In this document: positions 52,348 to 61,419 of the stretch, piece after piece
How positions within the stretch are numbered: the first letter of the stretch is position 1
Layout: each line of letters opens with the position of its first letter
Origin: Streptomyces sp. RPT161
Lineage (GTDB): Bacteria; Actinomycetota; Actinomycetes; Streptomycetales; Streptomycetaceae
Direction of reading: 5' to 3'
DNA: 64,000 bases
Assembly (NCBI RefSeq): GCF_027533845.1
Contig: NZ_JAPZVN010000013.1
Span: 62,001-126,000, forward strand
Notes under the pieces: generated by a model
Told to the model about the DNA's origin: nothing
What the model saw: only the letters and a program-made list of their open reading frames with translations
Databases searched by the model: none
Made by a program: the position numbers and the translations under genes

Positions 52348-53907
52348 GTGGTCGATGCTGCCGGTCGGGATACCTCTTACCAGGCGGAGGTCGCAGTCAT
52401 CGGTGCCGGTCTGTCCGGCCTTGCCGCGGCCGTCATGCTGCGCAGGGCGGGATTCGAGGACGTCGTCGTGCTGGAGAAGTCCGACCAGCTGGGCGGCACT
52501 TGGCGCGACAACACCTACCCCGGTTGCGGCTGCGACGTGCCGTCCCTGCTGTACGAGTACTCCTTCGCGCCCGGTCCCTGGCGGCGGACCTTCGCCAGTC
52601 AGCCGGAGATCCTGGCCTACCTCCGTTCCACCGTCGCCGAGCACCGCATCGAGCAAATGATCCGCTATGGAGTCGAGGTCCGCGGCGGACGCTGGGACGC
52701 CCGGAGCGGCCACTGGCATCTCGACACCAGCGCAGGCACGTACTCCGCCCGTGCCGTTATCGTGGCCACCGGCCCTTGGCACCGGCCCCGCTACCCCGAC
52801 CTGCCGGGCATGGCAGACTTCCCCGGTGCCGTCTTCCACTCAGCCCGCTGGGACCACCAGGCTGATCTGACCGGCCGCCGCGTCGCCGTGATCGGCAATG
52901 CGGCCTCCACCGTGCAGTTCCTGCCCTCCATCCAGCGTCATGCGGCGCGCGTCGACATCTTCCAAAGCACCGCCCCGTGGGTGTTGCCCAAACCCGACCA
53001 CGCCCTCCCTGAGCGCCTGCGCAACCTTCTGTATCGACGCCCCGCCCTCCGACGGCTTGCGCGGGGGCTGCAGGCCGGGACACAGGAAGCCATTGGCCTG
53101 ACCCTGCGGCACCCGTGGATGCTGCCGCCCCTGGAGGCCGCAGCCCGCCTGCACCTGCGCCGATCGGTCCCCGACCCCGAGCTGCGTCAGCACCTCACCC
53201 CTACTCATCGACTCGGCGCCCGCCGCCTGCTGACGTCCGACACTTACTACCGGGCCATCAGCCAGCCCCATGTGCGTCTACACCCCACCCGGGCCACGCG
53301 GGTGGAAGGGAACGACATCGTGGGTGGCGATGGACGACGAATCGGTGCGGACGCCGTCATCCTGGCGACCGGCTTCCACATCGGCCATCTGCCCATCGCC
53401 GCCCATCTGCACGGACTGGGCGGTCAACGCCTGGCGGACACCTGGCGCGACGGACGCCACGCCTACCTGGGCACCAGCGTCAGCGGCTACCCCAACCTCT
53501 TCCTACTGCCCGGGCCGAACATCCTCAACGGCACCACGGCCGTGCCCACCGTCGTCGAAGCCCAGTTACGCCATATCACCGCCGCCCTCGCCCACTTGCG
53601 TGGCGGCGACCACGCCGCACTGGATGTGCGGCGTGAGGTCCAACACGCACACAACGCCGCCCTCCACACGGCGCTGACCACGACCGTGTACACAACCGAC
53701 CATGCCAGCTACTACTTCGACGGCGCGGGCCTGAACACCTTCTGCTGGCCCTGGTCCACCCGCCGCCTGCGCCGCAGCCTTGCCGCTTTCGATCCCGCCG
53801 CCTATACGTGGTACCCGCGCGCCGCCTTCCCAGCCCAGCGCGATGCTCCGGCAACCGCCCAGACGGAACCCCAACTCCGACGCCCACCTTCCCACCTGCC
53901 CGAATGA
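52348..53907 (+). CDS. Baeyer-Villiger-type flavin monooxygenase
   Basis: A 519-aa class B flavoprotein monooxygenase. FAD site VIGAGLSGLAAAVMLRRAG, NADPH site VAVIGNAASTVQF, and the Baeyer-Villiger fingerprint FPGAVFHSARWDH (FxGxxxHxxxWD form) near residue 160; VILATGFH is near the C-terminal half. GTG 52348 is chosen for the GGGGG seven bases upstream. It should insert oxygen next to a ketone, giving an ester or lactone, or oxygenate a heteroatom. A TTA codon at 53566-53568 makes it a candidate for bldA-dependent expression. No pathway partners lie beside it. Confidence 0.88.
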   Translation: MVDAAGRDTSYQAEVAVIGAGLSGLAAAVMLRRAGFEDVVVLEKSDQLGGTWRDNTYPGCGCDVPSLLYEYSFAPGPWRRTFASQPEILAYLRSTVAEHRIEQMIRYGVEVRGGRWDARSGHWHLDTSAGTYSARAVIVATGPWHRPRYPDLPGMADFPGAVFHSARWDHQADLTGRRVAVIGNAASTVQFLPSIQRHAARVDIFQSTAPWVLPKPDHALPERLRNLLYRRPALRRLARGLQAGTQEAIGLTLRHPWMLPPLEAAARLHLRRSVPDPELRQHLTPTHRLGARRLLTSDTYYRAISQPHVRLHPTRATRVEGNDIVGGDGRRIGADAVILATGFHIGHLPIAAHLHGLGGQRLADTWRDGRHAYLGTSVSGYPNLFLLPGPNILNGTTAVPTVVEAQLRHITAALAHLRGGDHAALDVRREVQHAHNAALHTALTTTVYTTDHASYYFDGAGLNTFCWPWSTRRLRRSLAAFDPAAYTWYPRAAFPAQRDAPATAQTEPQLRRPPSHLPE

Positions 53908-54156
53908 CCACCGGCAGGCCCCGACAGGTCCTCGCGCGGGAGTGTCAGCCTCTACGGTGACCGATTCACCTGGCGGGCTGCTATGTGGATGGTCGTTTGG
54001 GGGCAGAGGAGTAAGGCAGCGTTGCATGCCGAGGGCTTGTCAGAGGTGAAATGGCTTTCAGCGGTACTGGTTTGACGTAGCCTCAGTGCAGCACAGTCCC
54101 ATGTGGTCGCCTGTGTGTGCCAGCTTGGCGCAACCGTTTCGCTACAAGTTTCGTAC

Positions 54157-54300
54157 TCGATCGTCGGCTCCATCGGCCAGGCCGCCTTCGCTCTCTACGG
54201 TGCGAGCAAAGCCGGGTTGCACTCCCTGACCAAGTCCTGGGCCGCCGAACTAGGCCCCCCGAGGCGTGCGGGTGAACGCCGTCCTGTGGGCGTATCGGTA
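54157..54300 (+). pseudogene. Fragment of a short-chain dehydrogenase gene
   Basis: The plus frame reads SIVGSIGQAAFALYGASKAG, then SLTKSWAAELGP, the SDR active-site YxxxK region. After that a run of six C near 54256 shifts the frame away from the expected RGVRVNAV, which appears one frame over. Neither the Rossmann N-terminus nor the C-terminus is present. It overlaps the 3' end of the AraC gene on the other strand, so that gene may end in acquired sequence. Confidence 0.65.
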
Positions 54301-55227
54301 GTCGCTGGGGCTGAGGCCGTGGGCGGCCTTGAAGATGCGACTGAAGTGGGCAGGGTCCATGAAGCCCCAGCGGGCTGCTATCGATGCCACCGTGCGGTCG
54401 GCCGCGTACGGACCGGCCAGATCGCGTCGGCAACCCTCCAAACGACGCTGCCTGATCCAGGCCGCGATCGTGGTCTGCTCCTCGGAGAAAAGCTTTTGCA
54501 GGTACCGCAGCGAGACGTGGTGTGCGTTGGCGATCCGCTCTGGGGACAGATCGGGGTCTGCCAGGTTCTGGTCGATGTAGGTGCGGACGCGCAGCAGCGT
54601 GGTACGACGAGCGGCTTGCAGATCACTGCTTGGACGTGGCCGCTGCTCGGCGAGCATCGTGGCGAGCAGGTCACCGGTGGTCCGGGAGAGACTTTCGGCG
54701 CTGTCGACGTAGTCACTGGAGTGCCTGGCCAGGCGGGTGAGGAACGGAGAGACCAGGGCGGCCACTCCTTCGGTGGCGGGGAAACGGGTCGCAGTCACCC
54801 CAACGGTCTCGCCACTGTCGAGATGCGCCAGTCGATGCGGAAGCACGAACTCCAGCATCGAGAAGTCCTCGCGACACAAGAGCGTGTAGGGGCGGGTGGT
54901 GTCGTAGCACGCGATGTCCCCGGGGCGCAGAACCGCTTCGCGCCCATCCTGACCGATCACCGCGCGGCCACGCTCCAGTACGCCCACGAGCAGGTACTCA
55001 GCATCCGAGCGAGCGATCAGCCGTGGCGTCCGGTCGACCCGGTTGGCATCGGCCGACACTTCGGACACCCGGACGGCACCGAGACGGTCGGCCCTGATGA
55101 CTCCGCGGAACGGCTCATCCTGAAGCGGTTTGACGTGAACGGGCACGAAACCGTCACAGACAACGTCCTGCCAGAACGCGCGCCGTTCCTCCACCGGGTG
55201 GTCTTGCGTCCGTAGGACGACGGTCAT
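54250..55227 (-). CDS. AraC-family transcriptional regulator
   Basis: A 325-aa regulator. The N-terminal half is a cupin-like AraC_binding_2 ligand domain (DAEYLLVGVLERGRAVIGQD); the C-terminal HTH pair is SPERIANAHHVSLRYLQKLF and VASIAARWGFMDPAHFSRIF, the classical AraC/XylS signature. ATG 55227 (GGAGAGG upstream) is chosen over the longer frame. It is divergent from the alpha/beta hydrolase gene at 55463 with a 235-bp space, so it likely controls that gene. The extreme C-terminus reads into sequence overlapping the SDR remnant. Confidence 0.9.
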   Translation of the reverse strand: MTVVLRTQDHPVEERRAFWQDVVCDGFVPVHVKPLQDEPFRGVIRADRLGAVRVSEVSADANRVDRTPRLIARSDAEYLLVGVLERGRAVIGQDGREAVLRPGDIACYDTTRPYTLLCREDFSMLEFVLPHRLAHLDSGETVGVTATRFPATEGVAALVSPFLTRLARHSSDYVDSAESLSRTTGDLLATMLAEQRPRPSSDLQAARRTTLLRVRTYIDQNLADPDLSPERIANAHHVSLRYLQKLFSEEQTTIAAWIRQRRLEGCRRDLAGPYAADRTVASIAARWGFMDPAHFSRIFKAAHGLSPSDYRYAHRTAFTRTPRGA

Positions 55228-55462
55228 GGTCTCGCCCTCTCCTTCGCGTCCGCCGCGTATGCCCGTTGGCGATCGCCTCAGCTTCGCCTGGCTGGGGAAC
55301 GCCCCGCGCAGCCAGTGGATTCCCGTGCGCGTACCGACAATCAGCCGTGCGCGCGAGGACAAACCCCGCCAAGGGCGCGCCCGGCATATTGGAGGCGTTC
55401 GACGGGCCGCCCTTCGGAGGCGGGACGCCGAGCGAACCAGCTACCCCGCTAGGAGATAACCG

Positions 55463-56245
55463 ATGCCTTTCGCGTCAGTCAACGGTCAGCAGTTGTGCTT
55501 CGAGGACACCGGAGGCGACGGCCCCGTCGTCGTCTTCAGTCACGGCAACCTAATGAACCGCCAGATGTGGGTACCGCAAGTCGAGGCGCTGCGTGGCGAG
55601 TTCCGATGTGTGGTCTGGGACGAGCGCCTGCACGGCCGTACCAAGGACGATGGCGCTCTCTACACCTACTGGGACTCCGCCGACGACCTTCTGGGCCTGC
55701 TCGACCACCTCGGCGTCGAGCGGGCGACCCTGGTCGGGCACTCCCAGGGCGGCTTCCTCTCGCTCCGCGCGGCTCTGCGCGCGCCCGACCGGATCAAGGC
55801 CCTGGTCCTGATCGACACCGCGGCGGTGGCCTGGCCGCAGGAGGCACTGACCCAAATGAGCGGCGTCAGCGAGGGCTTCCGTACCGGTGGACCGGATGCG
55901 GTGGCCCCCGCCGTGCTCGGCATGCTGCTCGGCAAGCCCGAGATCCACCAGGACTGGCTGCGCACTTGGCAGGAGCAGCCGCAGGACCGATTGGCCGACG
56001 CGGTGGCCGTGCTCATGGGCGTCGACGACATCTCTGCCCGCCTCGGCGAGATCACCCAGCCGGCGCTGATCGTGCACGGCCAGGTTGACCAGCCGGTCCC
56101 GCTGCCTCTGGGACAGATGCTCCGTGACCGTCTGCCGGGAGCATCGGAACTGATCGTGGTACCAGGCGCCGGACACACCCCGAGTCTGACCCACCCCGAC
56201 CAAGTCAACGGCCCGTTGAGCGCCTTCCTGCGGCACAGCGCATGA
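55463..56245 (+). CDS. Alpha/beta hydrolase
   Basis: A 260-aa serine hydrolase-type protein. The oxyanion loop FSHGNLMN, nucleophile elbow GHSQGGF (Ser), acid in HGQVDQPVPL and His in GAGHTPSL make a complete triad. Similar to non-heme haloperoxidase/esterase-type hydrolases. ATG 55463 follows AGGAG. It stands alone on the plus strand, divergent from the AraC regulator that probably controls it. Substrate unknown. Confidence 0.9.
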   Translation: MPFASVNGQQLCFEDTGGDGPVVVFSHGNLMNRQMWVPQVEALRGEFRCVVWDERLHGRTKDDGALYTYWDSADDLLGLLDHLGVERATLVGHSQGGFLSLRAALRAPDRIKALVLIDTAAVAWPQEALTQMSGVSEGFRTGGPDAVAPAVLGMLLGKPEIHQDWLRTWQEQPQDRLADAVAVLMGVDDISARLGEITQPALIVHGQVDQPVPLPLGQMLRDRLPGASELIVVPGAGHTPSLTHPDQVNGPLSAFLRHSA

Positions 56246-56589
56246 GCGGCACCGGCGGAACGTAGTCCGCACAGGGGACGCGCGCCGTCCCGGGCCGGGC
56301 ACACGGCCCGGCGACAGGCGCGGTCTCCGGCAGCGGGCGCCGCAGAGGCACGTGTCGATGTCCAGCGCTTGCAGGAGGATCCGCACCATGGCCGCCGCCA
56401 GCCCTCCATCAACGCCACGCGCGACATCATCGTGGGGCGACGGACCGCCTACTTGCTGACTGGATCGTGCGGCTGACGGCAACCCGAATGCCGAAACAGG
56501 CTGCCCACGTTCACAGTCGCCTGTTGGCTTGCGCGGTCACCCCCGGCAGAGAGTTCGGGCAACCATCAGCAGTGCGAGACGAATTGATC
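56246..56589. other. Gene-free stretch before the LysR remnant
   Basis: About 340 bp with no recognisable coding sequence. A CGTCCCGGGCCGGGCACACGGCCCGG stretch just after the hydrolase can form a hairpin that may end its transcript. Confidence 0.35.
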
Positions 56590-56821
56590 GGTGAGGAGGT
56601 TGAACTCCGCGGCATGCTCCAACTGCTCCCACTGTCTGCTCGTCGAACTCGGTGAACTGATCACACTCCTGCCGGAATCCGTCGTCAACCGTTACCCGCG
56701 TGCTGGTGTCGTCTACCGCGATGTCGTGGACGCGCCGCCAGCGACAATGGTGATCGCGTGGCCGCAAACGTCCCGGTCGAGCGCCACCGCCGCGCTCGCC
56801 CGTGCCGCCAGTGCCGAGTGA
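56590..56821 (+). pseudogene. C-terminal fragment of a LysR-type regulator
   Basis: The plus frame ending at TGA 56821 reads ELITLLPESVVNRYPRAGVV, then YRDVVDAPPATMVIAWPQTS, the substrate-binding domain end of LysR-type regulators. A preceding GMLQLLPL segment is in a different frame, implying a frameshift near 56640. No HTH domain is present. It is a remnant without function. Confidence 0.55.
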
Positions 56822-56905
56822 CTCGCAACCGTCCAGCAGCCAGCCAGCCGGGGGAAACGCGGCGGGCGAGCAGGCCATGCGATCTTCCCCGGCAAGCGGG
56901 CAGGA

Positions 56906-57250
56906 TTACGCGGAGCCGAACCTGACGGCCAGGGCCTGGGCGCCCGTGGGCGCGTCCCATGTGGCGCCGGTACCGACGAGGTCGCCCCATCCTCCGCTGC
57001 ATGATCCGCTGGCGTACAGGAAGGCGGTATCGGTGGTGTCGTTGGAGAACTTCACCGCACCCCCGGTGAGCGGGACGCACGTGTCGCTGGACGGGTCCTG
57101 GCCTTGGATGCTCTGCCCGGACGGTGTGACGTAGGTGTAGGTGCCGGACGCGGCCTGTGCGCTGCCGGGCAGTACCGCCAGCAGCGTGAGCGCCGAGGCG
57201 ATTGCCAGGACGGATTTACGGAACCGGCACAGTGCCTTTTTCGGCCTCAT
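56906..57250 (-). CDS. Small secreted protein of unknown function
   Basis: A 114-aa protein from ATG 57250 (AGAGAG upstream). A basic N-terminus and hydrophobic run (SVLAIASALTLLAVLPGSAQA) form a clear signal peptide cleaved after AQA. The mature 80 residues are beta-rich and acidic with two Cys (DTCVPL and GSCSGG) that could form a disulfide, and many Gly, Thr and Ser. It resembles other short exported actinomycete proteins, but I recognise no family. Confidence 0.75.
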   Translation of the reverse strand: MRPKKALCRFRKSVLAIASALTLLAVLPGSAQAASGTYTYVTPSGQSIQGQDPSSDTCVPLTGGAVKFSNDTTDTAFLYASGSCSGGWGDLVGTGATWDAPTGAQALAVRFGSA

Positions 57251-57544
57251 GATCTCTCTTCCCTCGACGGGTCAGCAGCTCCCGCAGGCCACTGCTGGAA
57301 GTACGGCTGAGAGCGCACCGGCCCGTCGCAACCCCGCCTCGTGTACCGGCAGAAGAGGGTTTGCGAAGCCGGGTCGCAGTTGGTGGCGCCAGCCGATTGG
57401 TACACCGGCACCATCCGCCAGCCCGGCTCTACGGAGGCTCGTCATGTCATCAGGCTGCCCATCGAAAGACCAGCTATCCGCAGTGCAAATAGGTCAGATA
57501 AGTAGATAGTCGTGCTGTTCGGCTGTGGAGTGTCGTGGCTTCAC
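57251..57544. other. Intergenic region
   Basis: About 290 bp with an AT-rich patch (57485-57510, AAATAGGTCAGATAAGTAGATAG), probably the promoter side of the secreted protein gene. No gene seen. Confidence 0.35.
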
Positions 57545-58624
57545 TCATGACCCACCGGACAGGCTCTGGAGCTGGTCAACCGCCGGTTTGCGCATGATGA
57601 CGAGTCGCCCCAGCGGGCTGTCGATGATCTGGGCGTCCTGGAACCCAGCCGCACTTGCTTCCGCGGCGAGAGCTTCAGCGGAGAGCCCGTAGGCGACTTC
57701 CTGCTGCCGGTAGAAGAGCTGATCGAGTTGACCGCGAACGGTGGGCTGGTCCTGCGTGGCCGACGGCGGGAAGAGCTCCTGCATCAGCAGCAGACCGTCG
57801 GAGCGCAAGGCGCGGAAGATCGCCGTAAGGGTCTCCGTACGAGCGCTGGTGGAGAAGAAAGCCTGAGCCCAGTAGGAAACCGTGAACGTCGCCTCGTCAC
57901 GCAAGGTGCGTGCATCGATGGCCCGAAGCTCCACGCGGCCGTCGACGCCGGCTTCCTGTGCGCGGCGCCGTAGTTCGGTGGCGACCTCCGGGACGACCTC
58001 GACGCCAACCGCCCGCAACTCTTCGAACAAGGTGAGCGTCGTGAGCAGCGCGCCGCCTACACCGCTGCCCACGTCGAGCAGCGGACCGCCCCGTTCGAGT
58101 CGATCCCGATACTCGGGGAGTGCCTGATAGAGCGTCCCGTACAACTGCCGGGCGCCGGGCGTGGCCCGAACTCCCCAGTCGCGGGCGAGCGCCAGCGCCT
58201 GCGCACCATCGAGACCACGCGAGCGACCGGCCGGCTGCACCGCCTGCTCCAACTGGCCACGCGTCAGGTCCACGGCGCCGAGCACGGTGGACATATCGAC
58301 ACCGGAGGCGCCGACGACAAGGGCATCGAACGTCGGGCTCAGCTGAAACCTGGTGCTCCTTGTCTGCACCACACCAGCCGAAGTGAGCACTGCCAGCACG
58401 TTGGAGACCTGCTCGACTGAGACACCGGTCGCGGTGGCCAGTTCGTCGGCGGTGGTCTCGCGGTGTAGACGGTCGAGCCATCCCGCGTGATGGGCTGCCC
58501 GGAGGAGCTCGATGAGCTCCCTTCCCTCGGACCAGCTCTTTATCGCGGAGTGCGCCGCCAACGCGGCCCGAAGCCGATCCAGCCCTTGCTCATCCACACT
58601 CTGGCTGTTCACTGCCACTCCCAT
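57545..58624 (-). CDS. SAM-dependent O-methyltransferase-like protein with winged helix
   Basis: A 359-aa methyltransferase. Residues 45-110 form a winged-helix dimerisation domain (TADELATATGVSVEQVSNVLA), then the SAM fold with PLLDVGSGVGGALLTTL, GVEVVPEVA and FTVSYWAQAFFS. The layout matches plant/bacterial-type O-methyltransferases and related class I enzymes. ATG 58624 is used; GTG 58612, which has a GGGAG five bases away, is an alternative. The family modifies small molecules; substrate unknown. It has no same-strand neighbour within 290 bp. Confidence 0.85.
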   Translation of the reverse strand: MGVAVNSQSVDEQGLDRLRAALAAHSAIKSWSEGRELIELLRAAHHAGWLDRLHRETTADELATATGVSVEQVSNVLAVLTSAGVVQTRSTRFQLSPTFDALVVGASGVDMSTVLGAVDLTRGQLEQAVQPAGRSRGLDGAQALALARDWGVRATPGARQLYGTLYQALPEYRDRLERGGPLLDVGSGVGGALLTTLTLFEELRAVGVEVVPEVATELRRRAQEAGVDGRVELRAIDARTLRDEATFTVSYWAQAFFSTSARTETLTAIFRALRSDGLLLMQELFPPSATQDQPTVRGQLDQLFYRQQEVAYGLSAEALAAEASAAGFQDAQIIDSPLGRLVIMRKPAVDQLQSLSGGS

Positions 58625-59028
58625 CACGTCGAGGACGCCACAGGCACCGTGCCCCCGTCGCCCAGCGGGATGGCGAGGGCCATCAACTGACTGCGCTTTA
58701 CGGGGCAACCCTACACAGCGGCTCAGATGGCAACGGCTGGCAAAACCCGCCTTGTGCTGGGCGTGGTGTTGCGAGCCTTGGCTGTCGCGCGTCGAAGGCG
58801 GGTGAGCGCGCACCGCCCAACAGCCGCCTCATCGAGGTGCCCGGGGCTGGGCCGGGGGTGGCTGTCTGAGCGTCACCGATCCGACGCGCAACCTCCCCAT
58901 GGCGACAACCCGTTGGAGCCTGTCGATAATGCCGCTGGGGGGTGGGCGGGGCCGGTCATACCGTTGTGAGCCGGGTCGGCCGCGTGACGCGTCCGACGGT
59001 TACACCACACTCCACGGAAGGCTCACGC
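58625..59028. other. Divergent intergenic region
   Basis: About 400 bp between the methyltransferase and DUF6010 genes, with no coding sequence recognised. Promoters for both are expected here; none stands out. Confidence 0.35.
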
Positions 59029-59442
59029 ATGCAGTACGTCACGCCCATCGGCGTCGGCATCCTCTACGCGCTGGTGATGTCCCTCATCCGCGAACCGCAC
59101 CGCCGACGCTTCAACGCGATCATGGTGGCCGGTGCGGGAGCCGCCTACCTCAGTGGCGGCGGCCTGGGCGGCTGGGAGTTGGCGTTCACCGCCGTAGCCA
59201 CCTACGTCGCCTACCGCGGTCTGGAGTCATGGACCTTCGTCGGCATCGGCTGGCTGCTCCACACCGCATGGGACATCGTCCACTATCTCAAGGGCCATCC
59301 CATTCTCACCTTCGATCACAACTCCTCACTCAGCTGCGCCATCTGTGATCCGGTCATCGCACTATGGTGCTTCCGGGGCGGCCCCTCACCCCGCGAACTC
59401 CTCCGCGGCAATCTCAGCCGACCGGCAGTCTCTGACAAGTGA
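59029..59442 (+). CDS. DUF6010-family small membrane protein
   Basis: A 137-aa integral membrane protein. ATG 59029 begins MQYVTPIGVGILYALVMSLI; further blocks HRRRFNAIMVAGAGAAYLSG, GWELAFTAVATYVAYRG and IGWLLHTAWDIVHYLKG match the DUF6010 pattern, with four predicted helices and a CAICDP motif near the end. Conserved His and Asp in HTAWDIVH could bind a metal, but the function of the family is unknown. It stands alone. Confidence 0.75.
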   Translation: MQYVTPIGVGILYALVMSLIREPHRRRFNAIMVAGAGAAYLSGGGLGGWELAFTAVATYVAYRGLESWTFVGIGWLLHTAWDIVHYLKGHPILTFDHNSSLSCAICDPVIALWCFRGGPSPRELLRGNLSRPAVSDK

Positions 59443-59563
59443 TCAGCCTTGGAGACGGCGGAGCCGGAGGACGAGGGACGCCAAGCGGCGGGGCCGGAGG
59501 AGACGCCAGGCGGCGGGGCCGCGCAGAGGCGACGCATTGAGGTGGCGCGAAAGCCCAATGGCT

Positions 59564-59800
59564 TCAAGGGTTTCGCGCCGTAGCCTCGCGCCTTCGACAA
59601 TGGACGAGGAAGTCGTCTCCGCCGGCCACGTCGAACACCGGCAGGACTTCGGGCAGCGCGGTCACATACTGCTTGAATCCTTCAATGACCTCGCGGCTGA
59701 GCGGCCGGACCTGGACGTGCAGCAGCGCCTGCACGTGCCGGTTGAGAGCAGGCAGGCTGATCTCCGCGTGGTAACCGGTGATCAGGGCTGCTGCCGGAGG
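59564..59800 (-). pseudogene. Fragment of an Lrp/AsnC-family regulator
   Basis: The minus frame reads ITGYHAEISLPALNRHVQAL, then VRPLSREVIEGFKQYVTALP and VFDVAGGDDFLVHC, the ligand-binding (RAM) domain of Lrp/AsnC regulators. There is no HTH domain and the C-terminal end is replaced by unrelated residues before TGA at 59564. About 76 codons survive of roughly 150. No start site is present. Confidence 0.7.
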
Positions 59801-59904
59801 GTGGGCGCCGAAACGCCCTTCACTTATGACCGGCCCTGACCATCACGCGCCGTCCAACGCCTGGCGTTGGCGCCCGGCGTGGAAGGGGTCCTCGGCGCGG
59901 GTCG

Positions 59905-60261
59905 TCAGTGTTCGACCGCCAACTCTCCAGCGAGCGCGGCGGCGACGCGTAGCCAGGGAGTGGCCTCGTCCGGACGCCCCTGGCGCTGCAGGGTGCGCCC
60001 CAACATCAGGTGGGCGTAACTCTCGACAGGGTCCCTGGCGATGACTTCGCGTAGCTGCTCCTCGGCCTTCCGCAGCTGCGCGGAGTGGTAGTAGGCGCGA
60101 GCCAGCAGCAGGCGCGGCGCGACCTGCTCGGGGACCGCCTCGACGATGCCGACGAGCAGCCGGGCGGCCTCGGCATAGTCCTTGGCCTCGAAGAACAGGC
60201 CCGCGCGGGCCCAGCGCTGGGCCGTGCTCTCCTGCGGGTACGGGTACGTGGTGTCGGTCAA
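59905..60261 (-). CDS. TPR-repeat protein
   Basis: A 118-aa cytosolic protein with about two and a half tetratricopeptide repeats (WARAGLFFEAKDYAEAARLL, ARAYYHSAQLRKAEEQL, LMLGRTLQRQGRPDEATPWL). TPRs mediate protein contacts. Its ATG overlaps the pirin TGA (ATGA at 60258-60261), so the two are translationally coupled, and the pair recurs in streptomycetes. A specific partner is unknown. Confidence 0.88.
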   Translation of the reverse strand: MTDTTYPYPQESTAQRWARAGLFFEAKDYAEAARLLVGIVEAVPEQVAPRLLLARAYYHSAQLRKAEEQLREVIARDPVESYAHLMLGRTLQRQGRPDEATPWLRVAAALAGELAVEH

Positions 60262-61247
60262 CTGAGCTCCTCGCCAGGTGTCGTGTGGGGAACGCGCTCG
60301 GCGGGGATGACCCCCAGCCTGCCGCTCTGGTAGTCCTCGAACGCCTGGATGACCTCGGCTTTGGTGTTCATGACGAACGGCCCGAAGTGCGCGACGGGTT
60401 CACGGATCGGCCGACCGCCGAGGACCAGTACGTCGAGGTTGGGCGTCCGGTTGTCCGGCTGGGCGGTGGCGGCCACGGTCAGGGCGGCGCCCGGCCCGAA
60501 GACGGCCAGCTGGTGGGTGTCCAGCGGGCGCTGCTCGGCTCCGACCGCGCCGCGTCCGGACAGCGCGTACACCAGCGCGTTGAAGTCGGGCCGCCAGGGC
60601 AGCACCAGACGGGCGCCGGGGCTGAGCGTGGCGTGGATCATGGTGATCGGCGTGAAGGTGGCACCCGACCCGTGGTGCCCGGCCACGTCGCCGGCGATGA
60701 CGCGCACCAGCGCGCCGCCGTCCGGCGACGAGAGCAGCACCGCCTGCTGGCCCTCGATGCTCTGGTACCGCGGGGGGTTGCCCTTGTTGGCGCGTGGCAG
60801 GTTGACCCACAGCTGGACGCCGTGGAACCGGCCTCCGGAGGCGACCAGGGCCTCGGGCGGGGTCTCGATGTGCAGGATGCCGCTGCCCGCGGTCATCCAC
60901 TGGGTCGCGCCGTCGGTGATCGTGCCTCCGCCGCCATGCGAGTCCTGGTGTTCCATCAGGCCGTCGATCATGTATGTGACGGTCTCGAAGCCGCGGTGCG
61001 GGTGCCAGGCGGTGCCCTTGGGCTCGCCGGGCGCGTACTCGACCTCACCCATCTGGTCCATGTGGACGAACGGGTCGAGATCGCGCAGCAGCACCCCCGC
61101 GAAGGCACGGTATACGGGGAATCCCTCGCCCTCGTAGCCCTGCGGCGCACTCGTCACCGAGCGCACGGCGCGCTGCGTGGCCGCCTGCGGGGCCGGTTCC
61201 GGGACGCGTGGCAGCAACAGTGTGTTCTCTGCGGTCACAGCAGGCAT
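60258..61247 (-). CDS. Pirin-family cupin protein
   Basis: A 329-aa two-cupin protein. The N-terminal pirin motif HPHRGFETVTYMIDG supplies two His ligands, and GSGILHIETP supplies the His and Glu that complete the iron site; the C-terminal pirin domain contains LVLPWRPDFNALVY. Some bacterial pirins act as quercetin dioxygenases, others regulate enzymes. ATG 61247 has GGAGG upstream; the longer upstream frame is unlikely. Downstream and overlapping is the TPR gene. Confidence 0.92.
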   Translation of the reverse strand: MPAVTAENTLLLPRVPEPAPQAATQRAVRSVTSAPQGYEGEGFPVYRAFAGVLLRDLDPFVHMDQMGEVEYAPGEPKGTAWHPHRGFETVTYMIDGLMEHQDSHGGGGTITDGATQWMTAGSGILHIETPPEALVASGGRFHGVQLWVNLPRANKGNPPRYQSIEGQQAVLLSSPDGGALVRVIAGDVAGHHGSGATFTPITMIHATLSPGARLVLPWRPDFNALVYALSGRGAVGAEQRPLDTHQLAVFGPGAALTVAATAQPDNRTPNLDVLVLGGRPIREPVAHFGPFVMNTKAEVIQAFEDYQSGRLGVIPAERVPHTTPGEELS

Positions 61248-61419
61248 TGCATCCTCCTCGGGCGGGCGTCGAAGCCGACGCATATGGTTGAACCTTAAAC
61301 CACCGACCCGTATTCCCGTCCCTCCGTACGACCGCCACGGGGCGGCGCCGCAGACGACCCCGAAATTGACGTCCAGGCGTACGACGGCCGAGGATCACGC
61401 GGTGACTCGGCAAGACCGG

